Below the pieces are notes generated by a model that was not told where the DNA came from, made no database searches, and saw nothing but the letters and a program-made list of their open reading frames with translations. Of a stretch of 64,000 nt of DNA, positions 18,939 to 28,079 are shown piece after piece. This stretch comes from Xanthocytophaga flava (GTDB lineage: Bacteria > Bacteroidota > Bacteroidia > Cytophagales > 172606-1): the NCBI GenBank assembly GCA_030068525.1, contig JASJOS010000002.1:496001-560000 (forward strand), written 5' to 3'. Position numbers and translations under genes: made by a program. Each line of letters begins with the position of its first letter. Positions within the stretch are counted from its first letter, which is position 1.

Positions 18939-21917
18939 ATGGCATTTACCCTTGACCAGCTGAATTATGCTGCTAGCCAGGCATATACATCTATGCAAAA
19001 CGACACATGGCTGCAGGAACCTATTAAAGCTAATTTTTACAAAAGTCTGGAAGAACTGGTCGACTATATTTCAGGCAAAAGCACAGTAGCTCCCACTATA
19101 ACTCCTACACATCCCAGAGATGCATATTGTTATATGCCGCTGCTGAAACTGGTGGATATCGGAAATCTGGATGAGCAGGATCAGAAGCTGATTAAGGTTT
19201 TTGCAGGGTCTAAAAATGCCCCTATGTTTATGTCTCCGATTCTGCAACAGATAGCTGATCAAATTCTGGCAGAAAAGGATGAAGATGGTTTGGTGAAGGC
19301 TATGACTACCCTTCGCCAATTTGGTTTGACAGATGAAGCTGTCTTATTCTCACTGGCAGGAGTAGGAAGCGGAGCTACGAGTACCTCCTATTATATCTTC
19401 TTCTATGACCGACCTAAGCTGTTGGTACATGCCGCCGGAAAATACATTGCGTCAATATTTCCGGAATACAAAGAAAGAGTTGTAGATGCGTTTATTACCA
19501 AACATGCCAGTGCCGACTGGAGTGGAAGATTGGTAGAATACCTGGCACAATATACCACCTATGATTTGTCGGATTTTTTGTATTACAGCAGCTATGGCAC
19601 TACCTATCTGTGTCTGGATAATGCCATCTATATCGCTACCTATAATCCGGAGTTACATCAAAAGGCTCTATGGATTGCTTATGACAACGGGAATACATAT
19701 GTCACAAAGCCTGCTGTAAAATACTTTATTCTGCGGGCTATGGCCGACAAACTACCTGAGGCCTATCGCACAAAACAACTGGATGCTGCACGTACCTATC
19801 TGGAAAATCATATTACAGAAGGAAAGGGGTATTGGGGATACCATGAGGCATCCTTCTGGATGAGAGATCAGAGTGGACGCAATATCCAGAAGATTGTGAG
19901 CCCTACCGCAATGGAAGATCTGTTTCAGTACGAACCGGAAAATGCTGCACAGATAGCCAGTGACTATCTGAGACAACTGAATATAGCTTTTATAAGTCCG
20001 GAAGTACTACAGGTGATAGACAAGCATCTGGGTGAGAAGGCAGTGGATGTGCTGGCATTGGGTCTGGAAACAGAAAAGGGCAATGGTACAACCTTAAAAG
20101 TACTGCTTGAACTACTAGGCAAATACGACTATTCCCGCCATGTAGATAAAGTATGGAACATCACCAAAGACAAGAGCAAAAGTATTCGGTTGATTGCCGC
20201 TACGGAACTGGCGAAGCTGGGAGAGGCTGCCTTGCCGAAGTGTCAGGAACTGCTGGGTGCCAAATCAGCGGATGTGCGGCAAACGGTAGCAGTGATTCTT
20301 TCCCGTATCAAAACCCCTGAAGCAGAGAAGATTCTGCTCGATACCGTAAATAGTGAGAAGAATGATGATACTCGGGATGTAATGATAGAGGCATTGGGTG
20401 AAAGGCGATATCAGCATATGACTGAGCAGCAGATCTCAGATATGATTCTGGCAGCACAGAAACGAGGCAAGCTGGATGCGCCACTGGCCGACTGGCTGGA
20501 TGAGAAAGCACTTCCTGCGTTAACATTTACGGCTTCGTTGAGCGTCGATAACCTGCTGGCGACACGCTTTCTGATTTACCGTATGAGCCGGGCCAAAGAG
20601 ATACGGTCGGATGTAGAGGCTCGTCCGTTGCTTGCATTGATAGATAAAGCTAGTAGTGGACCCTTTGCCAAAAAGCTTTTCTCACAGTTTATTGACAATG
20701 GGGGAGATGCCAAACAGAAATATTGCCTGACACTGGCGGGTTTTCTGGGCGATGATAGCCTGGTAGATGTGATTCGGCCACAGATTAATAAGTGGGTAGA
20801 GTCTAACCGGGGCAAGATGGCTGAATATGGTGTAGTGGCTTTAGCACTGATAGGTACCAACAAAGCCTTACGGGCAGTAGAGTTTTTTAGTCGTAAGTAT
20901 AAAACCAAATACTCCAACATTGGTACTGCAGCGCTGAATGCCTTACAGGTTGCAGCAGAGGAACTGGGTATGGATATGAACGAACTGGCCGACAGCATTA
21001 TTCCGGATTTTGGGTTTGAGAATATGTATAAGACCTTCAAAGTGGGTGAGGATGAATTCAGAGTATTTATCAACAAGGATTTTAAACTGGCCTTTCTGAA
21101 CGAAGACAATAAGCTGCTTAAGTCTGCTCCGAAGAATACGCCCAAGCCCCTGCTGGATGAGTTTAAAGAGATTGGCAAGGAAGTGCGGGATGTGGTACGG
21201 TCACAGTCGAGCCGGATGGAGTTGTATCTGGTAATTCAGCGCAAATGGAAGCCTGAAAAGTGGCAGAGTTTCTTTGTGAGCAACCCGATTATGTTTGTTT
21301 ATGCTACTCATCTGCTCTGGGGTACATTTGATGCATCAGGCAAATTGTCACATACATTCTATTGTGCCGAAGATACCTCATTGCTAAATCTCCAGGATGA
21401 AGAGATCACCATTGCGGAAGATAGTATGGTAGGTATGGTGCATCCGCTGGATTTATCAGAAGAAGAACGTGCGGCCTGGATACAGAAGTTTTATGAGGCA
21501 GGGATAGAACCTTTGTTTCCACAGTTGCAGCGTCCATCTGTACTCCTGGCTGATACGGATAAAGAGCTAATGGAAGTCGAAGAATTTGCGGACAAAAAAG
21601 GCAATGCGGTACAGATTAAAGGTGCCTTTAAGCGGTTTGGCTGGACAGCCTGGGAGTTAGGTGATCATGGGGATATTTATTCATTCTCAAAATCGTTTGA
21701 CGAGTTAGGTGTACAGGCGTTTATCGAAACCGGAGGCGGTTTGTTTATGGGGTATACCGAAGACGGCTGGCTGGCAGAATTTGGAAAATGTTATTTCCGG
21801 AAGATGGCCGGCAACATTTATCAGTCTCCTAATCTGCCTCTGGGAGAGGTGCCACCTATCGTATATTCAGAGGTGCTAAGCGAACTCCGCCAGATTATAC
21901 CGGAAAAGGCTGAGTAG
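18939..21917 (+). CDS. Large HEAT-repeat protein with C-terminal DUF4132 domain
   Basis: A 992-residue cytoplasmic protein with no signal peptide. The middle third contains alpha-helical HEAT-type repeats (STRAIGHT helices such as RLIAATELAKLGEAALPKCQ and SADVRQTVAVILSRIKTPEA). The C-terminal 250 residues (SSRMELYLVIQRKWKPEKWQ, FVYATHLLWGTFDASGKL, IAEDSMVGMVHPLDLSEEER, FKRFGWTAWELGDHGDIYSF) match the DUF4132 family, which includes E. coli MolR-like proteins of unknown role. Such proteins are often found near WGR- or MoxR-type genes, but none is seen here. Family call firm; function unknown. Confidence 0.8.
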   Translation: MAFTLDQLNYAASQAYTSMQNDTWLQEPIKANFYKSLEELVDYISGKSTVAPTITPTHPRDAYCYMPLLKLVDIGNLDEQDQKLIKVFAGSKNAPMFMSPILQQIADQILAEKDEDGLVKAMTTLRQFGLTDEAVLFSLAGVGSGATSTSYYIFFYDRPKLLVHAAGKYIASIFPEYKERVVDAFITKHASADWSGRLVEYLAQYTTYDLSDFLYYSSYGTTYLCLDNAIYIATYNPELHQKALWIAYDNGNTYVTKPAVKYFILRAMADKLPEAYRTKQLDAARTYLENHITEGKGYWGYHEASFWMRDQSGRNIQKIVSPTAMEDLFQYEPENAAQIASDYLRQLNIAFISPEVLQVIDKHLGEKAVDVLALGLETEKGNGTTLKVLLELLGKYDYSRHVDKVWNITKDKSKSIRLIAATELAKLGEAALPKCQELLGAKSADVRQTVAVILSRIKTPEAEKILLDTVNSEKNDDTRDVMIEALGERRYQHMTEQQISDMILAAQKRGKLDAPLADWLDEKALPALTFTASLSVDNLLATRFLIYRMSRAKEIRSDVEARPLLALIDKASSGPFAKKLFSQFIDNGGDAKQKYCLTLAGFLGDDSLVDVIRPQINKWVESNRGKMAEYGVVALALIGTNKALRAVEFFSRKYKTKYSNIGTAALNALQVAAEELGMDMNELADSIIPDFGFENMYKTFKVGEDEFRVFINKDFKLAFLNEDNKLLKSAPKNTPKPLLDEFKEIGKEVRDVVRSQSSRMELYLVIQRKWKPEKWQSFFVSNPIMFVYATHLLWGTFDASGKLSHTFYCAEDTSLLNLQDEEITIAEDSMVGMVHPLDLSEEERAAWIQKFYEAGIEPLFPQLQRPSVLLADTDKELMEVEEFADKKGNAVQIKGAFKRFGWTAWELGDHGDIYSFSKSFDELGVQAFIETGGGLFMGYTEDGWLAEFGKCYFRKMAGNIYQSPNLPLGEVPPIVYSEVLSELRQIIPEKAE

Positions 21918-22047
21918 TTTTTATGTGCTTATACTATGAACATACCTATTCGATTAATTATTGCAATATATTAGTCAAGTTTCGTTGTATTGAAACTTGA
22001 CTAATTCTTATTGTATACACTCGGAAACAAAGAGTATTATTGAAACT

Positions 22048-23100
22048 ATGAGGTTAATTATTATAAGTGATATAATTGGTGAAAAGCCCCATAACTATCG
22101 TGAAATATCTGACGCAGAAAGTATTATTTCGAAGCAGATTGATTATGTCCTGGATAATACTACTTATGGCGGAAATTATAACGAGTTTGTCCTATTTATT
22201 CGTTCTCGTATTGATTATACTTCTACATTGTTATTCGAAGATGAAAGTGCTGTATACTTACCAACGCAGAAAAATATATTTTTGTATTGTACTATTGAGC
22301 ACACAAAACTTACTACAGACTCTGAAATTAAAACGGAGTTTTGTGTGAAAATACTTCAGGCACTTAATACACTAAAAGATCTACCTTTAAAAGGACTGGA
22401 AAAAGCTCGTTTATATCAGGATATAGAAACAGCAATGATTAACAATGGATGGATTATAAAAAGAGCTTTAGAAGATAATGGCTGGTTATTTAAGGAGTCT
22501 ACAACTAAAGAAATTGTTTCTCAGGAAGTTAGCTATCAGGGTTTGCTGACATTAACCGAAACTGATTTCTGGAATATTATTGACCGGGTGAACATCCAAA
22601 CTGCCAGTGAAAGTTCTATTGAATCAGATATTGAGTTCCTGCGTAGTGAGCTTCTTCTAAAGTCGGTATTGTCACTTGATGTGGCAGATATTATAGGTTT
22701 TGAAGGATATTGGAAAGAAAATATAAGAAAGCTAGATAACTATGATGTAAAAGCATGTTTGTATATTATTGCAGACTACATATCAGATGATATATACCTA
22801 TATTTTAGGCATTGGTTTTTGATGAGAGGCCAGGCTGCTATTAAGTTATTTATGGAACAGCCTAATACTGCGGTTTCATTTCTGGATGCTCAATTAGATC
22901 TATACGATGGTGAAAAGTTCATGAATATAGCAGATAGAGCATATACAGAAAAGATAGGACTTGTGAGCAATCATGAACTTTTACCAAGCTACATCCACAA
23001 AAGTAAGTCCTATGATAATTATGAAACGTTAGGAGTTAGATGCCCTATTGATGAACTGCCTATTATATATTCAAGAATCTGGAAAATATTCAGGGAGTGA
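22048..23100 (+). CDS. Two-domain protein with C-terminal DUF4240 domain, immunity-like
   Basis: About 350 residues. The C-terminal part beginning LTLTETDFWNIIDRVN and continuing LYIIADYISDDIYLYFRHWF and FMNIADRAYTEKIG fits DUF4240, a family frequent in polymorphic-toxin immunity neighbourhoods. The N-terminal 140 residues (MRLIIISDIIGEKPHNYREI) form a separate domain that I do not recognise. I used the ATG at 22048 rather than a TTG 17 codons upstream. It follows the DUF4132 gene after 130 bases and begins a run of orphan genes. The domain call is good; the immunity role is inferred. Confidence 0.65.
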   Translation: MRLIIISDIIGEKPHNYREISDAESIISKQIDYVLDNTTYGGNYNEFVLFIRSRIDYTSTLLFEDESAVYLPTQKNIFLYCTIEHTKLTTDSEIKTEFCVKILQALNTLKDLPLKGLEKARLYQDIETAMINNGWIIKRALEDNGWLFKESTTKEIVSQEVSYQGLLTLTETDFWNIIDRVNIQTASESSIESDIEFLRSELLLKSVLSLDVADIIGFEGYWKENIRKLDNYDVKACLYIIADYISDDIYLYFRHWFLMRGQAAIKLFMEQPNTAVSFLDAQLDLYDGEKFMNIADRAYTEKIGLVSNHELLPSYIHKSKSYDNYETLGVRCPIDELPIIYSRIWKIFRE

Positions 23101-23142
23101 ACAATTTGTTGTTTGTCTATACTCTGGTTTATGAATAGTTAA

Positions 23143-23325
23143 TACAAAAATCACATTGTCAATAGACTTATTACCATATACTTGGATAAGTATCATATTG
23201 TAAGCCTATCCTCATCAGATAGCCAGACTGTGCAACTGAATATGCAGGCTAAACCGAAGGGGATGTATCTGATACATATTCAGACTAACAAGGGTACTTC
23301 TATACAGAGAGTAGTGGTACAATAG
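23143..23325 (+). pseudogene. Orphan C-terminal sorting domain of a T9SS-secreted protein
   Basis: A stop-to-stop frame of 60 codons without a plausible start. It reads SDSQTVQLNMQAKPKGMYLI followed by HIQTNKG and RVVVQ before the stop, which is the ending of type A T9SS sorting domains (G-x-Y-x-[VLI], a loop with G, then a hydrophobic VVVQ-like terminus). The body of the secreted protein is absent. It is best read as the remnant of a gene that was deleted or replaced by the DUF4240 gene upstream. Confidence 0.6.
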
Positions 23326-23358
23326 AAATGTATGGATTGTTTTAACTGAGAGTAAGCT

Positions 23359-23721
23359 ATGTTTCGAACTATATATTTTCTGGTAGTACTGCTGGTGTTA
23401 TCCCTGAGTGGCTGTATGCCACGCGATCCCGGTATACCCATCAGTATGGGACACTTTCAGCAGCTATATGCCGAAGGCCATATCACTCAGTTAACCTATA
23501 CGGAAGACTGGGTAATACTCACTCTTACCAAAGAAGCTTCTCAGGAATATCGGCCTGCTTTTGAGAAGGCAATCCAGCAGGGAGCTATCCGTAGTATGGA
23601 CGAAGCCATTTTCCTGCTAAAAGTAGCCGATCTGTCTCATTTGAAAAGAGAGATTGCGGAAGTTAGACGAACGAACCCAGGGGTGAAAGAAGTACCTTTG
23701 CGGGTGGTAGCCACACGATAG
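23359..23721 (+). CDS. Small lipoprotein with FtsH-extracellular-like fold
   Basis: A 120-residue lipoprotein: hydrophobic start FLVVLLVLSLSGC with lipobox LSGC, so Cys at about residue 19 is acylated. The segment SMGHFQQLYAEGHITQLTYT and EDWVILTLTKEA resembles in order and spacing the short periplasmic domain of FtsH proteases (a phenylalanine, a glycine, then I-x-x-[VL] and a strand), which is only a tentative likeness. It stands alone between the T9SS remnant and another lipoprotein. Function unknown. Confidence 0.55.
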   Translation: MFRTIYFLVVLLVLSLSGCMPRDPGIPISMGHFQQLYAEGHITQLTYTEDWVILTLTKEASQEYRPAFEKAIQQGAIRSMDEAIFLLKVADLSHLKREIAEVRRTNPGVKEVPLRVVATR

Positions 23722-23887
23722 GTTTTTGTAAAGAGAAATACAGATACAGATTAAATCAACAAAGGTTCGGATATTTAGTCTGAATCTTTGTTGTAATTAA
23801 TGGATATTGACTTACTTTCCTGTATTACTAAGACTGGCTTTAGAGGATTAACTAGTGGTATATCGTTTATTGAAACCGTGATTAAAA

Positions 23888-24382
23888 ATGTATAAATCAA
23901 TCCTTATCATCGTTCTGGTTGGAGTTTTTGCTTGTAGTTGTGGTATGAAAGAATCAAATAAAGAGTTAGTTATAGATACGAATCTGTTTCAAGAGCATCA
24001 GGTCCATGATTTTGTTGATTCAGTCAGACTTCCCAAACTTCCACATGCATTATTGGATCTGTATAGTGATTCTTTACGAACCTGTATTAAAACAGGCCAG
24101 CTAGCCTTGTTTCTGTACAACAAGAATTTTGATCTTGAGAATATGTATGTAACAGATCATCTTACCTTATCCATACGAACAGAGCTTATAAAAAACATTA
24201 AAAATAGCGCTTATATAAAAATACTTATGGCTAATGACCCTCATTCTTTGCTAAAAGAAAGGCTTAGTGTTTCTGTTATTACAAAAACACCTTTTGCTGA
24301 TGGAATCCCTAATATTCATATGTCAACGTATGAATTATTGAACCAGCGGTTGAAAGAAATAAAGAAAAGTTCTCACAGATAG
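23888..24382 (+). CDS. Lipoprotein of unknown function
   Basis: A 164-residue protein with an N-terminal hydrophobic segment SILIIVLVGVFACSCG; the Cys at residue 16 or 18 is the likely lipidation site. The mature part is largely helical (ALLDLYSDSLRTCIKTGQLA, LTLSIRTELIKNIKNSA) with no recognised motif. It precedes the 308-residue orphan by 45 bases and may be co-transcribed with it. Codon use is AT-rich, as in the rest of this accessory stretch. Confidence 0.55.
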   Translation: MYKSILIIVLVGVFACSCGMKESNKELVIDTNLFQEHQVHDFVDSVRLPKLPHALLDLYSDSLRTCIKTGQLALFLYNKNFDLENMYVTDHLTLSIRTELIKNIKNSAYIKILMANDPHSLLKERLSVSVITKTPFADGIPNIHMSTYELLNQRLKEIKKSSHR

Positions 24383-24427
24383 CTTTAATTATAGAATTAC
24401 ATATAGGTAAGCTGAAACAGTGGTATA

Positions 24428-25354
24428 ATGATAAAAGGGTTTAAACTTAGCTTTGGTGGGCGAGGACAAAGCCTTAAAAGGTTTAGAAAAAAACATAAAG
24501 GCGATTGGTTAGTAATCTATACACATGTGATCATAGAAAACATGGTAAAAACAGTAGGGATGTACAATATGCGTTTATCATGTTGGCAACCTCTTGATTA
24601 TATTCGTTTTTTGAATGAATGCTATGATTGTGTCTATTTCTCTTTTACAAAGCGGATATTTGTTCCTAAATATAAGTTTGATCTTGTACTTCCACTGGCT
24701 GAAGCGTATTGTCATTCTGTAAAAGCAGGTCATTGGTTAGAATTACGGCAAAAGATGGAGCCATTTATGTGTGATCCTTATTCTACAGATTTTGATGTAT
24801 TGTTGGACAAAAGGTATATAGATTATTATTATACAAGAGACTATGATTCTTTAGAAACTTTACCTCCCGCTACTATAGGCTTTATTTTACAGGCAGAACA
24901 GGCTTATATGGGTTCTGCAATTGATTATGATATAGCTAAGCCTGTTGATTTAGAGACTTTTCAATGTGATGAGGACTTTGAATTATTTGTAAGGTTTCGG
25001 CTAACATTTGAAGATGGAGAAAGTACATACATTTCCTGTACCATTTGTTCATCTGGAAAATTACTAGAGCGATTTACCACCTACTTTAAAAAATATCCGA
25101 ACACCGCTGTAAGGTCTCATGCTATGATTTGTTGTAGTCGATATGACTATCAGGAAATTATGTTAACGATTGATTCATTTAGTAAAAACTTTGTGGGTTG
25201 TAGTAAGAATGAGATACTACTGAAATTTTCATGGGGATTTGATGTGCCAGATATTGAGACAATTCTGTCCACTCCCTTGATAGAAACGGGTGATATATTT
25301 GAATACGAAGGCATTGAAGAAGATTATAACGCATCTTTCCAGAAGCTGAACTAG
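24428..25354 (+). CDS. Orphan protein, C-terminal domain tentatively Imm8-like
   Basis: A 308-residue cytoplasmic protein. The N-terminal half (KFDLVLPLAEAYCHSVKAGH) is not recognised. The C-terminal half from about residue 175 (DLETFQCDEDFELFVRFRLT, STYISCTICSSGKLLERF, ILLKFSWGFDVPDIE) has the order of elements of the immunity-8 family: an acidic strand, a strand ending in C-x-x, and a late tryptophan. The likeness is from memory and weak. The setting among toxin-like remnants and DUF4240 agrees with an immunity role. No toxin partner is intact nearby. Confidence 0.45.
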   Translation: MIKGFKLSFGGRGQSLKRFRKKHKGDWLVIYTHVIIENMVKTVGMYNMRLSCWQPLDYIRFLNECYDCVYFSFTKRIFVPKYKFDLVLPLAEAYCHSVKAGHWLELRQKMEPFMCDPYSTDFDVLLDKRYIDYYYTRDYDSLETLPPATIGFILQAEQAYMGSAIDYDIAKPVDLETFQCDEDFELFVRFRLTFEDGESTYISCTICSSGKLLERFTTYFKKYPNTAVRSHAMICCSRYDYQEIMLTIDSFSKNFVGCSKNEILLKFSWGFDVPDIETILSTPLIETGDIFEYEGIEEDYNASFQKLN

Positions 25355-25485
25355 TGGGAGTAAATTAGTATTGCTCTAGAACAGGTATATTGATTGACAA
25401 TTTCAACATTGTTCAAACCTGCAAGTAATTTCTATACAATGGGTACTATAATAGAAAGATGAGACGAAAAAGAGAAAAATAGGCA

Positions 25486-26154
25486 ATGATGAAAATTCTG
25501 GATAAAGTAAAATCGTGTTTAGAGAATAGGAATTATAACAAGAGTTGCTCCCCTAAATGGTATGTTTCAGTAGGTATCTCAAATAAATCAACAGAGGGTG
25601 TATATTCCGTTAAATTAAAGCAGGGCAGAGATATACTTCTTTATGGCGTTAGCTTTTTTATTTTTTTAACGTTTGGGTATGCGCAGAATAAAAATCTAGC
25701 AAAAGTTAATTCAATGCCAATAACTGGTACTTGGAAAGTAGATTCTGTTGATTTTAAAACTGAAAAAAACAGTTATCTTAAAAAAGTTGATGTCTATATT
25801 AAATTCGATTCAAATTTAATATTAGCCAGTGGTATTAACGATAGTATAGGATTCTGTTATTTACATTCAGTTAAGACGCCCAATACAATTTCTTTATTGA
25901 TTTATTTTTCTATGTATCAATTGAAGTTTCCTTATATCTATCAGGTTAATTCAAAAGAAGCAATAGAATATTTTAAAAAAAACAATTGCAACAATTTAAA
26001 ATTTAAAACATTAAAGTTTGAACGTTCTAAAAGCTTTAATGATAAATTAGAGCAGTTTTTTCTAAAAGTCACAAACACATATAAATATAGTTTAAAAGAA
26101 GAGTCATTAGTTTTAGAGTCAAATAATCTCAAAATTTATTTACATAGGCATTGA
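25486..26154 (+). CDS. AT-rich orphan with internal membrane anchor
   Basis: A 222-residue predicted protein. About 45 polar residues precede a hydrophobic helix (DILLYGVSFFIFLTFGYAQ) that looks like a signal peptide placed too far inside, so the true start may be one of the later codons, or the 5' end may be a fusion. The mature part ITGTWKVDSVDF resembles the start of lipocalin-like secreted proteins of Bacteroidota. Base composition is strikingly AT-rich with poly-A runs, which suggests recent transfer. The annotation of the start is uncertain. Confidence 0.45.
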   Translation: MMKILDKVKSCLENRNYNKSCSPKWYVSVGISNKSTEGVYSVKLKQGRDILLYGVSFFIFLTFGYAQNKNLAKVNSMPITGTWKVDSVDFKTEKNSYLKKVDVYIKFDSNLILASGINDSIGFCYLHSVKTPNTISLLIYFSMYQLKFPYIYQVNSKEAIEYFKKNNCNNLKFKTLKFERSKSFNDKLEQFFLKVTNTYKYSLKEESLVLESNNLKIYLHRH

Positions 26155-26443
26155 TAGTTGGATGTAAAGTCGACCTTCTGACCCCGCCATCCTCAACCAG
26201 TCAGGCATGAAGACACTTGACATCCATTGTTAACAAGTTGATTAGCTACAGCAATTGTGCAAAAGTTAGCCGGTACTATGTGAATTTTGTTAGGGCTAGA
26301 GCAACCATTTCAGATAGCTTATTTGTGTCTGAAAACCTTTTACGGCTATCCTATAATAGCTCTCCTGATAGGTAAACTCAAAATACCTTTCAGATTCCTG
26401 ACTAGTTTCTCATAGAGTATAACAATTATTCACAGCCCGTTGC

Positions 26444-26860
26444 CTAAACTGATGCCTTCTGGCGGGCTAGCCGTTGGTACTTCTGAATGGCCGTATCTTT
26501 TTCGGCTTGAAGTTCTTTCAGCAATACAGGGTTTATGACAGTAGGCCAATGTTTGGTTCCCCATAGAATGAGTTCTACAATGATCGGGATGGTATCAATA
26601 CCTTTTTCTGTCAGGCTATAGGTGAACTTCGATTTCTTATCGGAGGCCACAACCTTAGTTAAAATACCGTGTGACTCGAGGACGGCCAGGCGGTCGACCA
26701 GAACGTTGGTCGCAATTTTTTCTGCTGACTGAAGGAATTGACCATAAGTCGATTTATCCGCAAACACCATGTCCCGTAAAATGAGTAGGGTCCATTTGTC
26801 CCCCAGTACGTCAAGCGATGTGCTGACAGGGCATGTAGAACGCTGTTTTAGCTCTTTCAT
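26444..26860 (-). CDS. HxlR-family winged-helix transcriptional regulator
   Basis: A 138-residue regulator with the family start CPVSTSLDVLGDKWTLLILR (the conserved Cys is residue 10, a redox- or electrophile-sensing position in several HxlR proteins) and the wing KVVASDKKSKFTYSLTEKG. HxlR proteins bind as dimers to palindromes. It is divergent from an NmrA-type oxidoreductase gene, like the qorR/qorB or ytfH/ytfG layout, and two matching palindromes lie between the two genes. It probably represses that gene and itself until a quinone or aldehyde appears. Confidence 0.92.
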   Translation of the reverse strand: MKELKQRSTCPVSTSLDVLGDKWTLLILRDMVFADKSTYGQFLQSAEKIATNVLVDRLAVLESHGILTKVVASDKKSKFTYSLTEKGIDTIPIIVELILWGTKHWPTVINPVLLKELQAEKDTAIQKYQRLARQKASV

Positions 26861-26876
26861 AAAAAACGATTTATTT

Positions 26877-26930
26877 TACTTGCTTTTTGCAAGTATTTTG
26901 TTTTATCTTTGTACTTGCAAATTGCAAGTA
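26877..26930. promoter_or_regulatory. Two HxlR operators flanking a promoter
   Basis: TACTTGCTTTTTGCAAGTA (26877-26895) and TACTTGCAAATTGCAAGTA (26912-26930) share the arms TACTTGC/GCAAGTA with a five-base spacer, so they are two sites for one dimeric regulator. Their centres are 35 bases apart. The plus-strand -7 box TATCTTTG (26904-26911) lies between them, and the first site covers the TTG at 26880 that would serve as the -33 element. Binding would block transcription of the oxidoreductase gene. Confidence 0.8.
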
Positions 26931-26960
26931 AATATACGGGATTTTTTATTTCTTTCTATC

Positions 26961-27824
26961 ATGATTTTAGTAACTGGAGCAACTGGTGGATTAGGCCACC
27001 AAACTATTGACTTTTTGCTTACCACAACACCACCTTCAGAAATTGTGGCAATGGTGCGTGATATCAGCAAAGCAACCGACCTTATCAAGCGAGGTGTGGA
27101 CGTTCGGCAAGCGGACTATTTGGATTATCCCTCCCTGGTAGAAGCCTTTCGGGGTGTTGACAAAGTGCTGCTCGTTTCTGCTGTGGCGTTTACCGACCGG
27201 GTACGCCAGCACCAGAATGTGATCGACGCTGCTAAGGAAACAGGGGTGAAGCACATTTTCTACACCAGCATACAGCGCAGCACCGATTTTGTAATGCCGC
27301 AGGTCACCGAAAGTGATCTGGCTACCGAGGCTTACCTCAAAGCCTCCGGATTGGTATACACCATTCTCAAAAACGGATACTACTTTGAAGGTCTTGGGTA
27401 TCTGATCGGGAACCAGGTGCCGGACGCACAGATACTTTTCCCGGCAGGTGAAGGAAAGATAGCGTTCGTCAGCCGGACCGAACTGGCCGCTGCCACAGCC
27501 GCCCTGCTGACCAACGAAGGACATGAAAACCAGGAGTATACATTATCCGGTAGCGAAGCCTATTCGTTTCATGATATTGCCCGGGAATTATCTACATTAG
27601 CAGGCAGGGATATCACTTACGAAACCACCGAGGTGGCATCTTATGTTGCCCGGCAAGTAGCCGCCGGCCTACCTGAAGTAGTCGCCAGTTTCCTTGCCCA
27701 GTGGGGTCAGGCCGCCAAACACGGCATGCTGGCCGGGACTCACCATACGGTCGAACATTTGTTGGGTCGCAAGCCGACCTCGTTACGTGAGTTCCTGAAA
27801 ACGACGTATTTCCCAGGAACCTAA
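26961..27824 (+). CDS. NmrA-like SDR-family NAD(P)H oxidoreductase (quinone reductase type 2-like)
   Basis: A 287-residue atypical short-chain dehydrogenase. It begins MILVTGATGGLGHQTIDFLL, the NAD(P)-binding GxxGxxG motif, and continues ADYLDYPSLVEAFRGVDKVL and THHTVEHLLGRKPTSLREFL, as in E. coli QorB/YtfG. Such enzymes reduce quinones or act as redox sensors. I used the ATG at 26961, because upstream codons of the longer frame run through the operators. The gene is visibly richer in G+C than its neighbours, suggesting horizontal arrival together with its HxlR regulator. Confidence 0.88.
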   Translation: MILVTGATGGLGHQTIDFLLTTTPPSEIVAMVRDISKATDLIKRGVDVRQADYLDYPSLVEAFRGVDKVLLVSAVAFTDRVRQHQNVIDAAKETGVKHIFYTSIQRSTDFVMPQVTESDLATEAYLKASGLVYTILKNGYYFEGLGYLIGNQVPDAQILFPAGEGKIAFVSRTELAAATAALLTNEGHENQEYTLSGSEAYSFHDIARELSTLAGRDITYETTEVASYVARQVAAGLPEVVASFLAQWGQAAKHGMLAGTHHTVEHLLGRKPTSLREFLKTTYFPGT

Positions 27825-28079
27825 CAGCTTGTTGTGGCATCTACCAGGTGTGTAATATGCCGTGAATCCATCCAGGCGGTTACCTGCTTTCCCACAAGAG
27901 TGTGCAAGTGAGTAACCGTACTATCTAAACTGTAAGGCCTGTACGGTCAGCTCTGTCTTTTGCAACAGGAATCCATCACTGACAATTTTTCCAGAAGGAC
28001 AAAAAAGCTCATGAGTTAAGCCTGCTTTGCAAAGGTGGTCAGTTGAAGGTCTGCCTGATAGTAACCACTACTTCTTTTT

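Noticed and set aside
25391-25408. A GACAATTTCAAC word like the MarR operator near 25395
   Set aside because: It is a single partial match without a second arm and far from the MarR gene.
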